From positions 143,086 through 207,085 of the forward strand of contig JAUIMM010002013.1 in assembly GCA_031769625.1 (NCBI GenBank): DNA of 64,000 nucleotides, given 5' to 3'. This document shows, one piece after another, positions 18,931 to 33,440 of the stretch (the stretch's first letter is position 1; the number at the start of each line of letters is the position of its first letter). The notes under the pieces are model-generated. The model did no database searches. It was given only the letters and a program-made list of their open reading frames with translations, and was not told where the DNA came from. The stretch comes from Taudactylus pleione. Its lineage: Eukaryota > Chordata > Amphibia > Anura > Myobatrachidae. The translations under genes were made by a program, and so were the position numbers.

Positions 18931-21900
18931 CATTTGGGCCTAAAACGTGCATTTGCTGTTTTCTCTTAAACGCAACATGGAAGAAAAACCATTTCACATC
19001 ACATTTGTGGGTTTTGGTCTTCAATACATCCAGTGAAATTTTGAGCTGTCTGTGTTTGCTACAAGAGGAGATAACACAAAGTATGCGCTTTTGTTATTTC
19101 CATTGCTTTCAATGCATTTTGGCCTAAAACTTGCATTTGCTGTTTTGTCTTAAACGCAACATGGGAGATAAACCATTTCACATCACATTTGTGGGTTTTG
19201 GTCTTCAACACATGCAGTGAAATTTTGAGCTGTCTGTGTTTGCTACAAGAGGAGATAACACAAAGTATGCGCTTTTGTTGTTTTCATTGCTTTCAATGCA
19301 TTTTGGCCTAAAACGTGCATTTGCTGTTTTCTCTTAAACGCAACATGGGAGAAAAACCATTTCACATCACATTTGTGGGTCTTGGTCTTCAACACATCCA
19401 GTGAAATTTTGAGCTGTCTGTGTTTGCTACAAGAGGAGATATCACAAAGTATGCGCTTTTGTTATTTCCATTGCTTTCAATGCATTTTGGCCTAAAACTT
19501 GCATTTGCTGTTTTCTCTTAAACGCAACATGGGAGAAAAACCATTTCACATCACATTTGTGGGTTTTGGTCTTCAACACATCCAGTGAAATTTTGAGCTG
19601 TCTGTGTTTGCTACAAGAGGAGATAACACAAAGAATGCGCTTTTGTTGTTTCCATTGCTTTCAATGCATTTTGGCCTAAAACGTGCATTTGCTGTTTTCT
19701 CTTAAACGCAACATGGGAGAAAAACCATTTCACATCACATTTGTGGGTCTTGGTCTTCAACACATCCAGTGAAATTTTGAGCTGTCTGTGTTTGCTACAA
19801 GAGGAGATATCACAAAGTATGCGCTTTTGTTGTTTTCATTGCTTTCAATGCATTTTGGTCTAAAACGTGCATTTGCTGTTTTCTCTTAAACGCAACATGG
19901 GAGAAAAACCATTTCACATCACATTTGTGGGTCTTGGTCTTCAACACATCCAGTGAAATTTTGAGCTGTCTGTGTTTGCTACAAGAGGAGATATCACAAA
20001 GTTTGAACTTTTGTTATTTCCATTGCTTTCAATGCATTTTGGCCTAAAACTTGCATTTGCTGTTTTCTCTTAAACGCAACATGGGAGAAAAACCATTTCA
20101 CATCACATTTGTGGGTCTTGGTCTTCAACGCATCCAGTGAAATTTTGAGCTGTCTGTGTTTGCTACAAGAGGAGATATCACAAAGTATGCGCTTTTGTTG
20201 TTTCCATTGCTTTCAATGCATTTGGGCCTAAAACGTGCATTTGCTGTTTTCTCTTAAACGCAACATGGAAGAAAAACCATTTCACATCACATTTGTGGGT
20301 TTTGGTCTTCAATACATCCAGTGAAATTTTGAGCTGTCTGTGTTTGCTACAAGAGGAGATAACACAAAGTATGCGCTTTTGTTATTTCCATTGCTTTCAA
20401 TGCATTTTGGCCTAAAACTTGCATTTGCTGTTTTGTCTTAAACGCAACATGGGAGATAAACCATTTCACATCACATTTGTGGGTTTTGGTCTTCAACACA
20501 TCCAGTGAAATTTTGAGCTGTCTGTGTTTGCTACAAGAGGAGATAACACAAAGTATGCGCTTTTGTTGTTTTCATTGCTTTCAATGCATTTTGGCCTAAA
20601 ACGTGCATTTGCTGTTTTCTCTTAAACGCAACATGGGAGAAAAACCATTTCACATCACATTTGTGGGTCTTGGTCTTCAACACATCCAGTGAAATTTTGA
20701 GCTGTCTGTGTTTGCTACAAGAGGAGATATCACAAAGTATGCGCTTTTGTTATTTCCATTGCTTTCAATGCATTTTGGCCTAAAACTTGCATTTGCTGTT
20801 TTCTCTTAAACGCAACATGGGAGAAAAACCATTTCACATCACATTTGTGGGTCTTGGTCTTCAACACATCCAGTGAAATTTTGAGCTGTCTGTGTTTGCT
20901 ACAAGAGGAGATATCACAAAGTTTGAACTTTTGTTATTTCCATTGCTTTCAATGCATTTTGGCCTAAAACTTGCATTTGCTGTTTTCTCTTAAACGCAAC
21001 ATGGGAGAAAAACCATTTCACATCACATTTGTGGGTCTTGGTCTTCAACGCATCCAGTGAAATTTTGAGCTGTCTGTGTTTGCTACAAGAGGAGATATCA
21101 CAAAGTATGCGCTTTTGTTGTTTCCATTGCTTTCAATGCATTTGGGCCTAAAACGTGCATTTGCTGTTTTCTCTTAAACGCAACATGGAAGAAAAACCAT
21201 TTCACATCACATTTGTGGGTTTTGGTCTTCAATACATCCAGTGAAATTTTGAGCTGTCTGTGTTTGCTACAAGAGGAGATAACACAAAGTATGCGCTTTT
21301 GTTATTTCCATTGCTTTCAATGCATTTTGGCCTAAAACTTGCATTTGCTGTTTTGTCTTAAACGCAACATGGGAGATAAATCATTTCACATCACATTTGT
21401 GGGTTTTGGTCTTCAACACATCCAGTGAAATTTTGAGCTGTCTGTGTTTGCTACAAGAGGAGATAACACAAAGTATGCGCTTTTGTTGTTTTCATTGCTT
21501 TCAATGCATTTTGGCCTAAAACGTGCATTTGCTGTTTTCTCTTAAACGCAACATGGGAGAAAAACCATTTCACATCACATTTGTGGGTCTTGGTCTTCAA
21601 CACATCCAGTGAAATTTTGAGCTGTCTGTGTTTGCTACAAGAGGAGATATCACAAAGTATGCGCTTTTGTTATTTCCATTGCTTTCAATGCATTTTGGCC
21701 TAAAACTTGCATTTGCTGTTTTCTCTTAAACGCAACATGGGAGAAAAACCATTTCACATCACATTTGTGGGTTTTGGTCTTCAACACATCCAGTGAAATT
21801 TTGAGCTGTCTGTGTTTGCTACAAGAGGAGATAACACAAAGAATGCGCTTTTGTTGTTTCCATTGCTTTCAATGCATTTTGGCCTAAAACGTGCATTTGC

Positions 21901-22060
21901 TGTTTTCTCTTAAACGCAACATGGGAGAAAAACCATTTCACATCACATTTGTGGGTCTTGGTCTTCAACACATCCAGTGAAATTTTGAGCTGTCTGTGTT
22001 TGCTACAAGAGGAGATATCACAAAGTATGCGCTTTTGTTGTTTTCATTGCTTTCAATGCA
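18931..22060. repeat. Local amplification of the catttgggcc cassette (7- and 5-monomer shifts)
   Basis: The diagnostic catttgggcc occurs at 18931, 20219 and 21139. The spacings are 1288 bp (exactly 7 x 184) and 920 bp (exactly 5 x 184). Each is followed by the same four variants: catggaagaaaaacc, ttcaatacatcc, ttttgtcttaaacg and gggagataaa. The third copy differs by a single base (gataaatcatt at about 21376 instead of gataaacc). This is recent tandem duplication inside the array; the outer limits given are approximate. Confidence 0.85.
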
Positions 22061-25020
22061 TTTTGGCCTAAAACGTGCATTTGCTGTTTTCTCTTAAACG
22101 CAACATGGGAGAAAAACCATTTCACATCACATTTGTGGGTCTTGGTCTTCAACACATCCAGTGAAATTTTGAGCTGTCTGTGTTTGCTACAAGAGGAGAT
22201 ATCACAAAGTTTGAACTTTTGTTATTTCCATTGCTTTCAATGCATTTTGGCCTAAAACTTGCATTTGCTGTTTTCTCTTAAACGCAACATGGGAGAAAAA
22301 CCATTTCACATCACATTTGTGGGTCTTGGTCTTCAACACATCCAGTGAAATTTTGAGCTGTCTGTGTTTGCTACAAGAGGAGATAACACAAAGAATGCGC
22401 TTTTGTTGTTTCCATTGCTTTCAATGCATTTTGGCCTAAAACGTGCATTTGCTGTTTTCTCTTAAACGCAACATGGGAGAAAAACCATTTCACATCACAT
22501 TTGTGGGTCTTGGTCTTCAACACATCCAGTGAAATATTGAGCTGTCTGTGTTTGCTACAAGAGGAGATATCACAAAGTATGCGCTTTTGTTGTTTTCATT
22601 GCTTTCAATGCATTTTGGCCTAAAACGTGCATTTGCTGTTTTCTCTTAAACGCAACATGGGAGAAAAACCATTTCACATCACATTTGTGGGTCTTGGTCT
22701 TCAACACATCCAGTGAAATTTTGAGCTGTCTGTGTTTGCTACAAGAGGAGATATCACAAAGTTTGAACTTTTGTTATTTCCATTGCTTTCAATGCATTTT
22801 GGCCTAAAACTTGCATTTGCTGTTTTCTCTTAAACGCAACATGGGAGAAAAACCATTTCACATCACATTTGTGGGTCTTGGTCATCAACACATCCAGTGA
22901 AATTTTGAGCTGTCTGTGTTTGCTACAAGAGGAGATATCACAAAGTATGCGCTTTTGTTGTTTCCATTGCTTTCAATGCATTTTGGCCTAAAACGTGCAT
23001 TTGCTGTTTTCTCTTAAATGCAACATGGGAGAAAAACCATTTCACATCACATTTGTGGGTCTTGGTCTTCAACACATCCAGTGAAATTTTGAGCTGTCTG
23101 TGTTTGCTACAAGAGGAGATATCACAAAGTTTGAACTTTTGTTATTTCCATTGCTTTCAATGCATTTTGGCCTAAAACTTGCATTTGCTGTTTTCTCTTA
23201 AACGCAACATGGGAGAAAAACCATTTCACATCACATTTGTGGGTCTTGGTCTTCAACACATCCAGTGAAATTTTGAGCTGTCTCTGTTTGCTACAAGAGG
23301 AGATATCACAAAGTATGCGCTTTTGTTATTTCCATTGCATTCAATGCATTTTGGCCTAAAACTTGCATTTGCTGTTTTCTCTTAAACGCAGCATGGGAGA
23401 AAAACCATTTCACATCACATTTGTGGGTTTTGGTCTTCAACACATCCAGTGAAATTTTGAGCTGTCTGTGTTTGCTACAAGAGGAGATAACACAAAGAAT
23501 GCGCTTTTGTTGTTTCCTTTGCTTTCAATGCATTTTGGCCTAAAACGTGCATTTGCTGTTTTCTCTTAAACGCAACATGGGAGAAAAACCATTTCACATC
23601 ACATTTGTGGGTCTTGGTCTTCAACACATCCAGTGAAATTTTGAGCTGTCTGTGTTTGCTACAAGAGGAGATATCACAAAGTATGCGCTTTTGTTGTTTT
23701 CATTGCTTTCAATGCATTTTGGCCTAAAACGTGCATTTGCTGTTTTCTCTTAAACGCAACATGGGAGAAAAACCATTTCACATCACATTTGTGGGTCTTG
23801 GTCTTCAACACATCCAGTGAAATTTTGAGCTGTCTGTGTTTGCTAAAAGAGGAGATAACACAAAGTATGCGCTTTTGTTGTTTCCATTGCTTTCAATGCA
23901 TTTTGGCCTAAAACGTGCATTTGCTGTTTTCTCTTAAACGCAACATGGGAGAAAAACCATTTCACATCACATTTGTGGGTCTTGGTCATCAACACATCCA
24001 GTGAAATTTTGAGCTGTCTGTGTTTGCTACAAGAGGAGATATCACAAAGTATGCGCTTTTGTTATTTCCATTGCTTTCAATGCATTTTGGCCTAAAACTT
24101 GCATTTGCTGTTTTCTCTTAAACGCAACATGGGAGAAAAACCATTTCACATCAGATTTGTGGGTCTTGTTCTTCAACACATCCAGTGAAATTTTGAGCTG
24201 TCTGTGTTTGCTACAAGAGGAGATATCACAAAGTATGCGCTTTTGTTGTTTTCATTGCTTTCAATGCATTTTGGCCTAAAACGAGCATTTGCTGTTTTCT
24301 CTTAAACGCAACATGGGAGAAAAACCATTTCACATCACATTTGTGGTTTTTGGTCTTCAACACATCCAGTGAAATTTTGAGCTGTCTGTGTTTGCTCCAA
24401 GAGGAGATAACACAAAGTATGTGCTTTTGTTGTTTCCATTGCTTTCAATGCATTTTGGCCTAAAACGTGCATTTGCTGTTTTCTCTTAAACGCAACATGG
24501 GAGAAAAACCATTTCACATCACATTTGTGGGTCTTGGTCTTCAACACATCCAGTGAAATTTTGAGCTGTCTGTGTTTGCTACAAGAGGAGATATCACAAA
24601 GTATGCGCTTTTGTTGTTTCCATTGCTTTCAATGCATTTTGGCCTAAAACGTGCATTTGCTGTTTTCTCTTAAATGCAAAATGGGAGAAAAACCATTTCA
24701 CATCACATTTGTGGGTCTTGGTCTTCAACACATCCAGTGAAATTTTGAGCTGTCTGTGTTTGCTACAAGAGGAGATATCACAAAGTTTGAACTTTTGTTA
24801 TTTCCATTGCTTTCAATGCATTTTGGCCTAAAACTTGCATTTGCTGTTTTCTCTTAAACGCAACATGGGAGAAAAACCATTTCACATCACATTTGTGGGT
24901 TTTGGTCTTCAACACATCCAGTGAAATTTTGAGCTGTCTGTGTTTGCTACAAGAGGAGATATCACAAAGTTTGAACTTTTGTTATTTCCATTGCTTTCAA
25001 TGCATTTTGGCCTAAAACGT

Positions 25021-25638
25021 GGATGTGTTGAAGACCAAGACCCACAAATGTGATGTGAAATCGTTTTTCTCGCCATGTTGCGTTTAAGAGAAAACAGCAA
25101 TTGCACGTTTTAGGCCAAAATGCATTGAAAGCAATGGAAACAACAAAAGCGCATACTTTGTGATATCTCCTCTTGTAGCAAACACAGACAGCTCAAAATT
25201 TCACTGGATGTGTTGAAGACCAAGACCCACAAATGTGATGTGAAATGGTTTTTCCTCCCATGTTGCGTTTAAGAGAAAACAGCAAATGCACGTTTTTGGC
25301 CAAAATGCATTGAAAGCAATGGAAACACAAAAGCGCATACTTTGTGTTATCTCCTCTTGTAGCAAACACAGACAGCTCAAAATTTCACTGGATGTGTTGA
25401 AGACCAAGACCCACAAATGTGATGTGAAATGGTTTTTCTCCCATGTTGCGTTTAAGAGAAAACAGTAAATGCACGTTTTAGGCCAAAATGCATCGAAAGC
25501 AATGGAAACAACAAAAGCTCATACTTTGTGTTATCTCCTCTTGTAGCAAACACAGACAGCTCAAATTTTCACTGGATGTGTTGAAGACCAAAACCCACAA
25601 ATGTGATGTGAAATGGTTTTTTCTCCCATGTTGCATTT
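25021..25638 (-). repeat. Inverted satellite block 3 (about 3.3 monomers)
   Basis: Same entry and exit junctions and same internal markers as block 2. It differs in small private changes: tttctcgccatg near 25070, an extra c in tttcctcccatg near 25252, and an extra t in tggttttttctccc near 25616. The forward monomer leading into it is of the caaagtttgaac subtype, not the caaagtatgcgc subtype seen before blocks 1, 2, 4 and 5, so its left flank was exchanged after the inversion formed. Confidence 0.94.
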
Positions 25639-28600
25639 TGGTCTTCAACACATCCAGTGAAATTTTGAGCTGTCTGTGTTTGCTACAAGAGGAGATAACA
25701 CTAAGTATTTGCTTTTGTTTTTTCCATTGCTTTCAATGCATTTTGGCCTAAAACGTGCATTTGCTGTTTTCTCTTAAACGCAACATGGGAGAAAAACCAT
25801 TTCACATCACATTTGTGGGTCTTGGTCTTCAACACATCCAGTGATATTTTGAGCTGTCTGTGTTTGCTACAAGAGGAGATATCACAAAGTATGCGCTTTT
25901 GTTGTTTCCATTGCTTTCAATGCATTTTGGCCTAAAACGTGCATTTGCTGTTTTCTCTTAAATGCAACATGGGAGAAAAACCATTTCACATCACATTTGT
26001 GGGTCTTGGTCTTCAACACATCCAGTGAAATTTTGAGCTGTCTGTGTTTGCTACAAGAGGAGATATCACAAAGTTTGAACTTTTGTTATTTCCATTGCTT
26101 TCAATGCATTTTGGCCTAAAACTTGCATTTGCTGTTTTCTCTTAAACGCAACATGGGAGAAAAACCATTTCACATCACATTTGTGGGTCTTGGTCTTCAA
26201 CACATCCAGTGAAATTTTGAGCTGTCTCTGTTTGCTACAAGAGGAGATATCACAAAGTATGCGCTTTTGTTATTTCCATTGCATTCAATGCATTTTGGCC
26301 TAAAACTTGCATTTGCTGTTTTCTCTTAAATGCAGCATGGGAGAAAAACCATTTCACATCACATTTGTGGGTTTTGGTCTTCAACACATCCAGTGAAATT
26401 TTGAGCTGTCTGTGTTTGCTACAAGAGGAGATAACACAAAGTATGCGCTTTTGTTGTTTCCATTGCTTTCAATGCATTTTGGCCTAAAACTTGCATTTGC
26501 TGTTTTCTCTTAAACGCAACATGGGAGAAAAACCATTTCACATCAGATTTGTGGGTCTTGGTCTTCAACACATCCAGTGAAATTTTGAGCTGTCTGTGTT
26601 TGCTACAAGAGGAGATATCACAAAGTTTGAACTTTTGTTATTTCCATTGCTTTCAATGCATTTTGGCCTAAAACTTGCATTTGCTGTTTTCTCTTAAACG
26701 CAACATGGGAGAAAAACCATTTCACATCACATTTGTGGGTCTTGGTCTTCAACGCATCCAGTGAAATTTTGAGCTGTCTGTGTTTGCTACAAGAGGAGAT
26801 ATCACAAAGTATGCGCTTTTGTTGTTTCCATTGCTTTCAATGCATTTGGGCCTAAAACGTGCATTTGCTGTTTTCTCTTAAACGCAACATGGAAGAAAAA
26901 CCATTTCACATCACATTTGTGGGTTTTGGTCTTCAATACATCCAGTGAAATTTTGAGCTGTCTGTGTTTGCTACAAGAGGAGATAACACAAAGTATGCGC
27001 TTTTGTTATTTCCATTGCTTTCAATGCATTTTGGCCTAAAACTTGCATTTGCTGTTTTGTCTTAAACGCAACATGGGAGATAAACCATTTCACATCACAT
27101 TTGTGGGTTTTGGTCTTCAACACATGCAGTGAAATTTTGAGCTGTCTGTGTTTGCTACAAGAGGAGATAACACAAAGTATGCGCTTTTGTTGTTTTCATT
27201 GCTTTCAATGCATTTTGGCCTAAAACGTGCATTTGCTGTTTTCTCTTAAACGCAACATGGGAGAAAAACCATTTCACATCACATTTGTGGGTCTTGGTCT
27301 TCAACACATCCAGTGAAATTTTGAGCTGTCTGTGTTTGCTACAAGAGGAGATATCACAAAGTATGCGCTTTTGTTATTTCCATTGCTTTCAATGCATTTT
27401 GGCCTAAAACTTGCATTTGCTGTTTTCTCTTAAACGCAACATGGGAGAAAAACCATTTCACATCACATTTGTGGGTTTTGGTCTTCAACACATCCAGTGA
27501 AATTTTGAGCTGTCTGTGTTTGCTACAAGAGGAGATAACACAAAGAATGCGCTTTTGTTGTTTCCATTGCTTTCAATGCATTTTGGCCTAAAACGTGCAT
27601 TTGCTGTTTTCTCTTAAACGCAACATGGGAGAAAAACCATTTCACATCACATTTGTGGGTCTTGGTCTTCAACACATCCAGTGAAATTTTGAGCTGTCTG
27701 TGTTTGCTACAAGAGGAGATATCACAAAGTATGCGCTTTTGTTGTTTTCATTGCTTTCAATGCATTTTGGCCTAAAACGTGCATTTGCTGTTTTCTCTTA
27801 AACGCAACATGAGAGAAAAACCATTTCACATCACATTTGTGGGTCTTGGTCTTCAACACATCCAGTGAAATTTTGAGCTGTCTGTGTTTGCTACAAGAGG
27901 AGATATCACAAAGTTTGAACTTTTGTTATTTCCATTGCTTTCAATGCATTTTGGCCTAAAACTTGCATTTGCTGTTTTCTCTTAAACGCAACATGGGAGA
28001 AAAACCATTTCACATCACATTTGTGGGTCTTGGTCTTCAACACATCCAGTGAAATTTTGAGCTGTCTGTGTTTGCTACAAGAGGAGATATCACAAAGTAT
28101 GCGCTTTTGTTGTTTCCATTGCTTTCAATGCATTTTGGCCTAAAACATGCATTTGCTGATTTCTCTTAAATGCAACATGGGAGAAAAACCATTTCACATC
28201 ACATTTGTGGGTCTTGGTCTTCAACACATCCAGTGAAATTTTGAGCTGTCTGTGTTTGCTACAAGAGGAGATATCACAAAGTTTGAACTTTTGTTATTTC
28301 CATTGCTTTCAATGCATTTTGGCCTAAAACTTGCATTTGCTGTTTTCTCTTAAACGCAACATGGGAGAAAAACCATTTCACATCACATTTGTGGGTCTTG
28401 GTCTTCAACACATCCAGTGAAATTTTGAGCTGTCTCTGTTTGCTACAAGAGGAGATATCACAAAGTATGCGCTTTTGTTATTTCCATTGCATTCAATGCA
28501 TTTTGGCCTAAAACTTGCATTTGCTGTTTTCTCTTAAACGCAGCATGGGAGAAAAACCATTTCACATCACATTTGTGGGTTTTGGTCTTCAACACATCCA

Positions 28601-29189
28601 GTGAAATTTTGAGCTGTCTGTGTTTGCTACAAGAGGAGATAACACAAAGAATGCGCTTTTGTTGTTTCCATTGCTTTCAATGCATTTTGGCCTAAAACGT
28701 GCATTTGCTGTTTTCTCTTAAACGCAACATGGGAGAAAAACCATTTCACATCACATTTGTGGGTCTTGGTCTTCAACACATCCAGTGAAATTTTGAGCTG
28801 TCTGTGTTTGCTACAAGAGGAGATATCACAAAGTATGCGCTTTTGTTGTTTTCATTGCTTTCAATGCATTTTGGCCTAAAACGTGCATTTGCTGTTTTCT
28901 CTTAAACGCAACATGGGAGAAAAACCATTTCACATCACATTTGTGGGTCTTGGTCTTCAACACATCCAGTGAAATTTTGAGCTGTCTGTGTTTGCTAAAA
29001 GAGGAGATAACACAAAGTATGCGCTTTTGTTGTTTCCATTGCTTTCAATGCATTTTGGCCTAAAACGTGCATTTGCTGTTTTCTCTTAAACGCAACATGG
29101 GAGAAAAACCATTTCACATCACATTTGTGGGTCTTGGTCTTCAACACATCCAGTGAAATTTTGAGCTGTCTGTGTTTGCTACAAGAGGA

Positions 29190-32100
29190 GATATCACAAA
29201 GTGTGCGCTTTTGTTATTTCCATTGCTTTCAATGCATTTTGGCCTAAAACTTGCATTTGCTGTTTTCTCTTAAACGCAACATGGGAGAAAAACCATTTCA
29301 CATCAGATTTGTGGGTCTTGTTCTTCAACACATCCAGTGAAATTTTGAGCTGTCTGTGTTTGCTACAAGAGGAGATATCACAAAGTATGCGCTTTTGTTG
29401 TTTTCATTGCTTTCAATGCATTTTGGCCTAAAACGAGCATTTGCTGTTTTCTCTTAAACGCAACATGGGAGAAAAACCATTTCACATCACATTTGTGGTT
29501 TTTGGTCTTCAACACATCCAGTGAAATTTTGAGCTGTCTGTGTTTGCTCCAAGAGGAGATAACACAAAGTATGTGCTTTTGTTGTTTCCATTGCTTTCAA
29601 TGCATTTTGGCCTAAAACGTGCATTTGCTGTTTTCTCTTAAACGCAACATGGGAGAAAAACCATTTCACATCACATTTGTGGGTCTTGGTCTTCAACACA
29701 TCCAGTGAAATTTTGAGCTGTCTGTGTTTGCTACAAGAGGAGAAATCACAAAGTATGCGCTTTTGTTGTTTCCATTGCTTTCAATGCATTTTGGCCTAAA
29801 ACGTGCATTTGCTGTTTTCTCTTAAATGCAAAATGGGAGAAAAACCATTTCACATCACATTTGTGGGTCTTGGTCTTCAACACATCCAGTGAAATTTTGA
29901 GCTGTCTGTGTTTGCTACAAGAGGAGATATCACAAAGTTTGAACTTTTGTTATTTCCATTGCTTTCAATGCATTTTGGCCTAAAACTTGCATTTGCTGTT
30001 TTCTCTTAAACGCAACATGGGAGAAAAACCATTTCACATCACATTTGTGGGTCTTGGTCTTCAACACATCCAGTGAAATTTTGAGCTGTCTCTGTTTGCT
30101 ACAAGAGGAGATATCACAAAGTATGCGCTTTTGTTATTTCCATTGCATTCAATGCATTTTGGCCTAAAACTTGCATTTGCTGTTTTCTCTTAAATGCAGC
30201 ATGGGAGAAAAACCATTTCACATCACATTTGTGGGTTTTGGTCTTCAACACATCCAGTGAAATTTTGAGCTGTCTGTGTTTGCTACAAGAGGAGATAACA
30301 CAAAGTATGCGCTTTTGTTGTTTCCATTGCTTTCAATGCATTTTGGCCTAAAACGTGCATTTGCTGTTTTCTCTTAAATGCAACATGGGAGAAAAACCAT
30401 TTCACATCACATTTGTGGGTTTTGGTCTTCAACACATCCAGTGAAATTTTGAGCTGTCTGTGTTTGCTACAAGAGGAGATAACACTAAGTATGTGCTTTT
30501 GTTGTTTCCATTGCTTTCAATGCATTTTGGCCTAAAACGTGCATTTGCTGTTTTCTCTTAAACGCAACATGGGAGAAAAACCATTTCACATCACATTTGT
30601 GGGTCTTGGTCTTCAACACATCCAGTGAAATTTTGAGCTGTCTGTGTTTGCTACAAGAGGAGATATCACAAAGTATGCGCTTTTGTTGTTTCCATTGCTT
30701 TCAATGCATTTTGGCCTAAAACGTGCATTTGCTGTTTTCTCTTAAATGCAACATGGGAGAAAAACCATTTCACATCACATTTGTGGGTCTTGGTCTTCAA
30801 CACATCCAGTGAAATTTTGAGCTGTCTGTGTTTGCTACAAGAGGAGATATCACAAAGTTTGAACTTTTGTTATTTCCATTGCTTTCAATGCATTTTGGCC
30901 TAAAACTTGCATTTGCTGTTTTCTCTTAAACGCAACATGGGAGAAAAACCATTTCACATCACATTTGTGGGTCTTGGTCTTCAACACATCCAGTGAAATT
31001 TTGAGCTGTCTCTGTTTGCTACAAGAGGAGATATCACAAAGTATGCGCTTTTGTTATTTCCATTGCATTCAATGCATTTTGGCCTAAAACTTGCATTTGC
31101 TGTTTTCTCTTAAATACAGCATGGGAGAAAAACCATTTCACATCACATTTGTGGGCTTTGGTCTTCAACACATCCAGTGAAATTTTGAGCTGTCTGTGTT
31201 TGCTACAAGAGGAGATAACACAAAGTATGCGCTTTTGTTGTTTCCATTGCTTTCAATGCATTTTGGCCTAAAACGTGCATTTGCTGTTTTCTCTTAAACG
31301 CAACATGGGAGAAAAACCATTTCACATCACATTTGTGGGTTTTGGTCTTCAACACATGCAGTGAAATTTTGAGCTGTCTGTGTTTGCTACAAGAGGAGAT
31401 AACACAAAGTATGCGCTTTTGTGTTTCCATTGCTTTCAATGCATTTTGGCCTAATACGTGCATTTGCTGTTTTCTCTCAAACGCAACATGGGAGAAAAAC
31501 CATTTCACATCACATTTGTGGGTCTTGGTCTTCAACACATCCAGTGAAATTTTGAGCTGTCTGTGTTTGCTACAAGAGGAGATATCACAAAGTATGCGCT
31601 TTTGTTATTTCCATTGCTTTCAATGCATTTTGGCCTAAAACTTGCATTTGCTGTTTTCTCTTAAACGCAACATGGGAGAAAAACCATTTCACATCACATT
31701 TGTGGGTTTTGGTCTTCAACACATCCAGTGAAATTTTGAGCTGTCTGTGTTTGCTACAAGAGGAGATAACACAAAGTATGCGCTTTTGTTGTTTCCATTG
31801 CTTTCAATGCATTTTGGCCTAAAACGTGCATTTGCTGTTTTCTCTTAAATGCAACATGGGAGAAAAACCATTTTACATCACATTTGTGGGTCTTGGTCTT
31901 CAACACATCCAGTGAAATTTTGAGCTGTCTGTGTTTGCTACAAGAGGAGATAACACAAAGTATGCGCTTTTGTGTTTCCATTGCTTTCAATGCATTTTGG
32001 CCTAAAACGTGCATTTGCTGTTTTCTCTCAAATGCAACATGGGAGAAAAACCATTTCACATCACATTTGTGGGTCTTGGTCTTCAACACATCCAGTGAAA

Positions 32101-33440
32101 TTTTGAGCTGTCTGTGTTTGCTACAAGAGGAGATATCACAAAGTATGCGCTTTTGTTATTTCCATTGCTTTCAATGCATTTTGGCCTAAAACTTGCATTT
32201 GCTGTTTTCTCTTAAACGCAACATGGGAGAAAAACCATTTCACATCACATTTGTGGGTTTTGGTCTTCAACACATCCAGTGAAATTTTGAGCTGTCTGTG
32301 TTTGCTAAAAGAGGAGATAACACAAAGTATGCGCTTTTGTTGTTTTCATTGCTTTCAATGCATTTTGGCCTAAAACGTGCATTTGCTGTTTTCTCTTAAA
32401 CGCAACATGGGAGAAAAACCATTTCACATCACATTTGTGGGTCTTGGTCTTCAACACATCCAGTGAAATTTTGAGCTGTCTGTGTTTGCTACAAGAGGAG
32501 ATATCACAAAGTATGCGCTTTTGTTATTTCCATTGCTTTCAATGCATTTTGGCCTAAAACTTGCATTTGCTGTTTTCTCTTAAACGCAACATGGGAGAAA
32601 AACCATTTCACATCACATTTGTGGGTCTTGGTCTTCAACACATCCAGTGAAATTTTGAGCTGTCTGTGTTTGCAACAAGAGGAGATATCACAAAGTATGC
32701 GCTTTTGTTGTTTTCATTGCTTTCAATGCATTTTGGCCTAAAACGTGCATTTGCTGTTTTCTCTTAAACGCAACATGGGAGAAAAACCATTTCACATCAC
32801 ATTTGTGGGTCTTGGTCTTCAACACATCCAGTGAAATTTTGAGCTGTCTGTGTTTGCTACAAGAGGAGATATCACAAAGTTTGAACTTTTGTTATTTCCA
32901 TTGCTTTCAATGCATTTTGGCCTAAAACGAGAATTTGCTGTTTTCTCTTAAACGCAACATGGGAGAAAAACCATTTCACATCACATTTGTGGTTTTTGGT
33001 CTTCAACACATCCAGTGAAATTTTGAGCTGTCTGTGTTTGCTCCAAGAGGAGATAACACAAAGTATGTGCTTTTGTTGTTTCCATTGCTTTCAATGCATT
33101 TTGGCCTAAAACGTGCATTTGCTGTTTTCTCTTAAACGCAACATGGGAGAAAAACCATTTCACATCACATTTGTGGGTCTTGGTCTTCAACACATCCAGT
33201 GAAATTTTGAGCTGTCTCTGTTTGCTACAAGAGGAGATATCACAAAGTATGCGCTTTTGTTGTTTCCATTGCTTTCAATGCATTTTGGCCTAAAACGTGC
33301 ATTTGCTGTTTTCTCTTAAATGCAAAATGGGAGAAAAACCATTTCACATCACATTTGTGGGTCTTGGTCTTCAACACATCCAGTGAAATTTTGAGCTGTC
33401 TGTGTTTGCTACAAGAGGAGATATCACAAAGTTTGAACTT
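29190..33440. repeat. Dispersed copy of the roughly 4.4-kb block (partner of 37.7 kb and 57.5 kb blocks)
   Basis: Begins with the rare caaagtgtgcgc variant (about 29200), also found near 37660 and 57530. It is followed in the same order by the cagatttgtgggtcttgttc unit, the acgagc unit, the gtggtttttgg/gctccaagagg/tatgtgc unit, two copies of the gcagcatggg cassette, and two 183-bp subtype units (near 31420 and 31975). The offset to the 37.7-kb copy is 8462 bp up to about 32.1 kb and 8646 bp by 33.0 kb, a difference of one monomer. The copies therefore differ by an inserted monomer as well as point changes. Limits are approximate. Confidence 0.8.
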
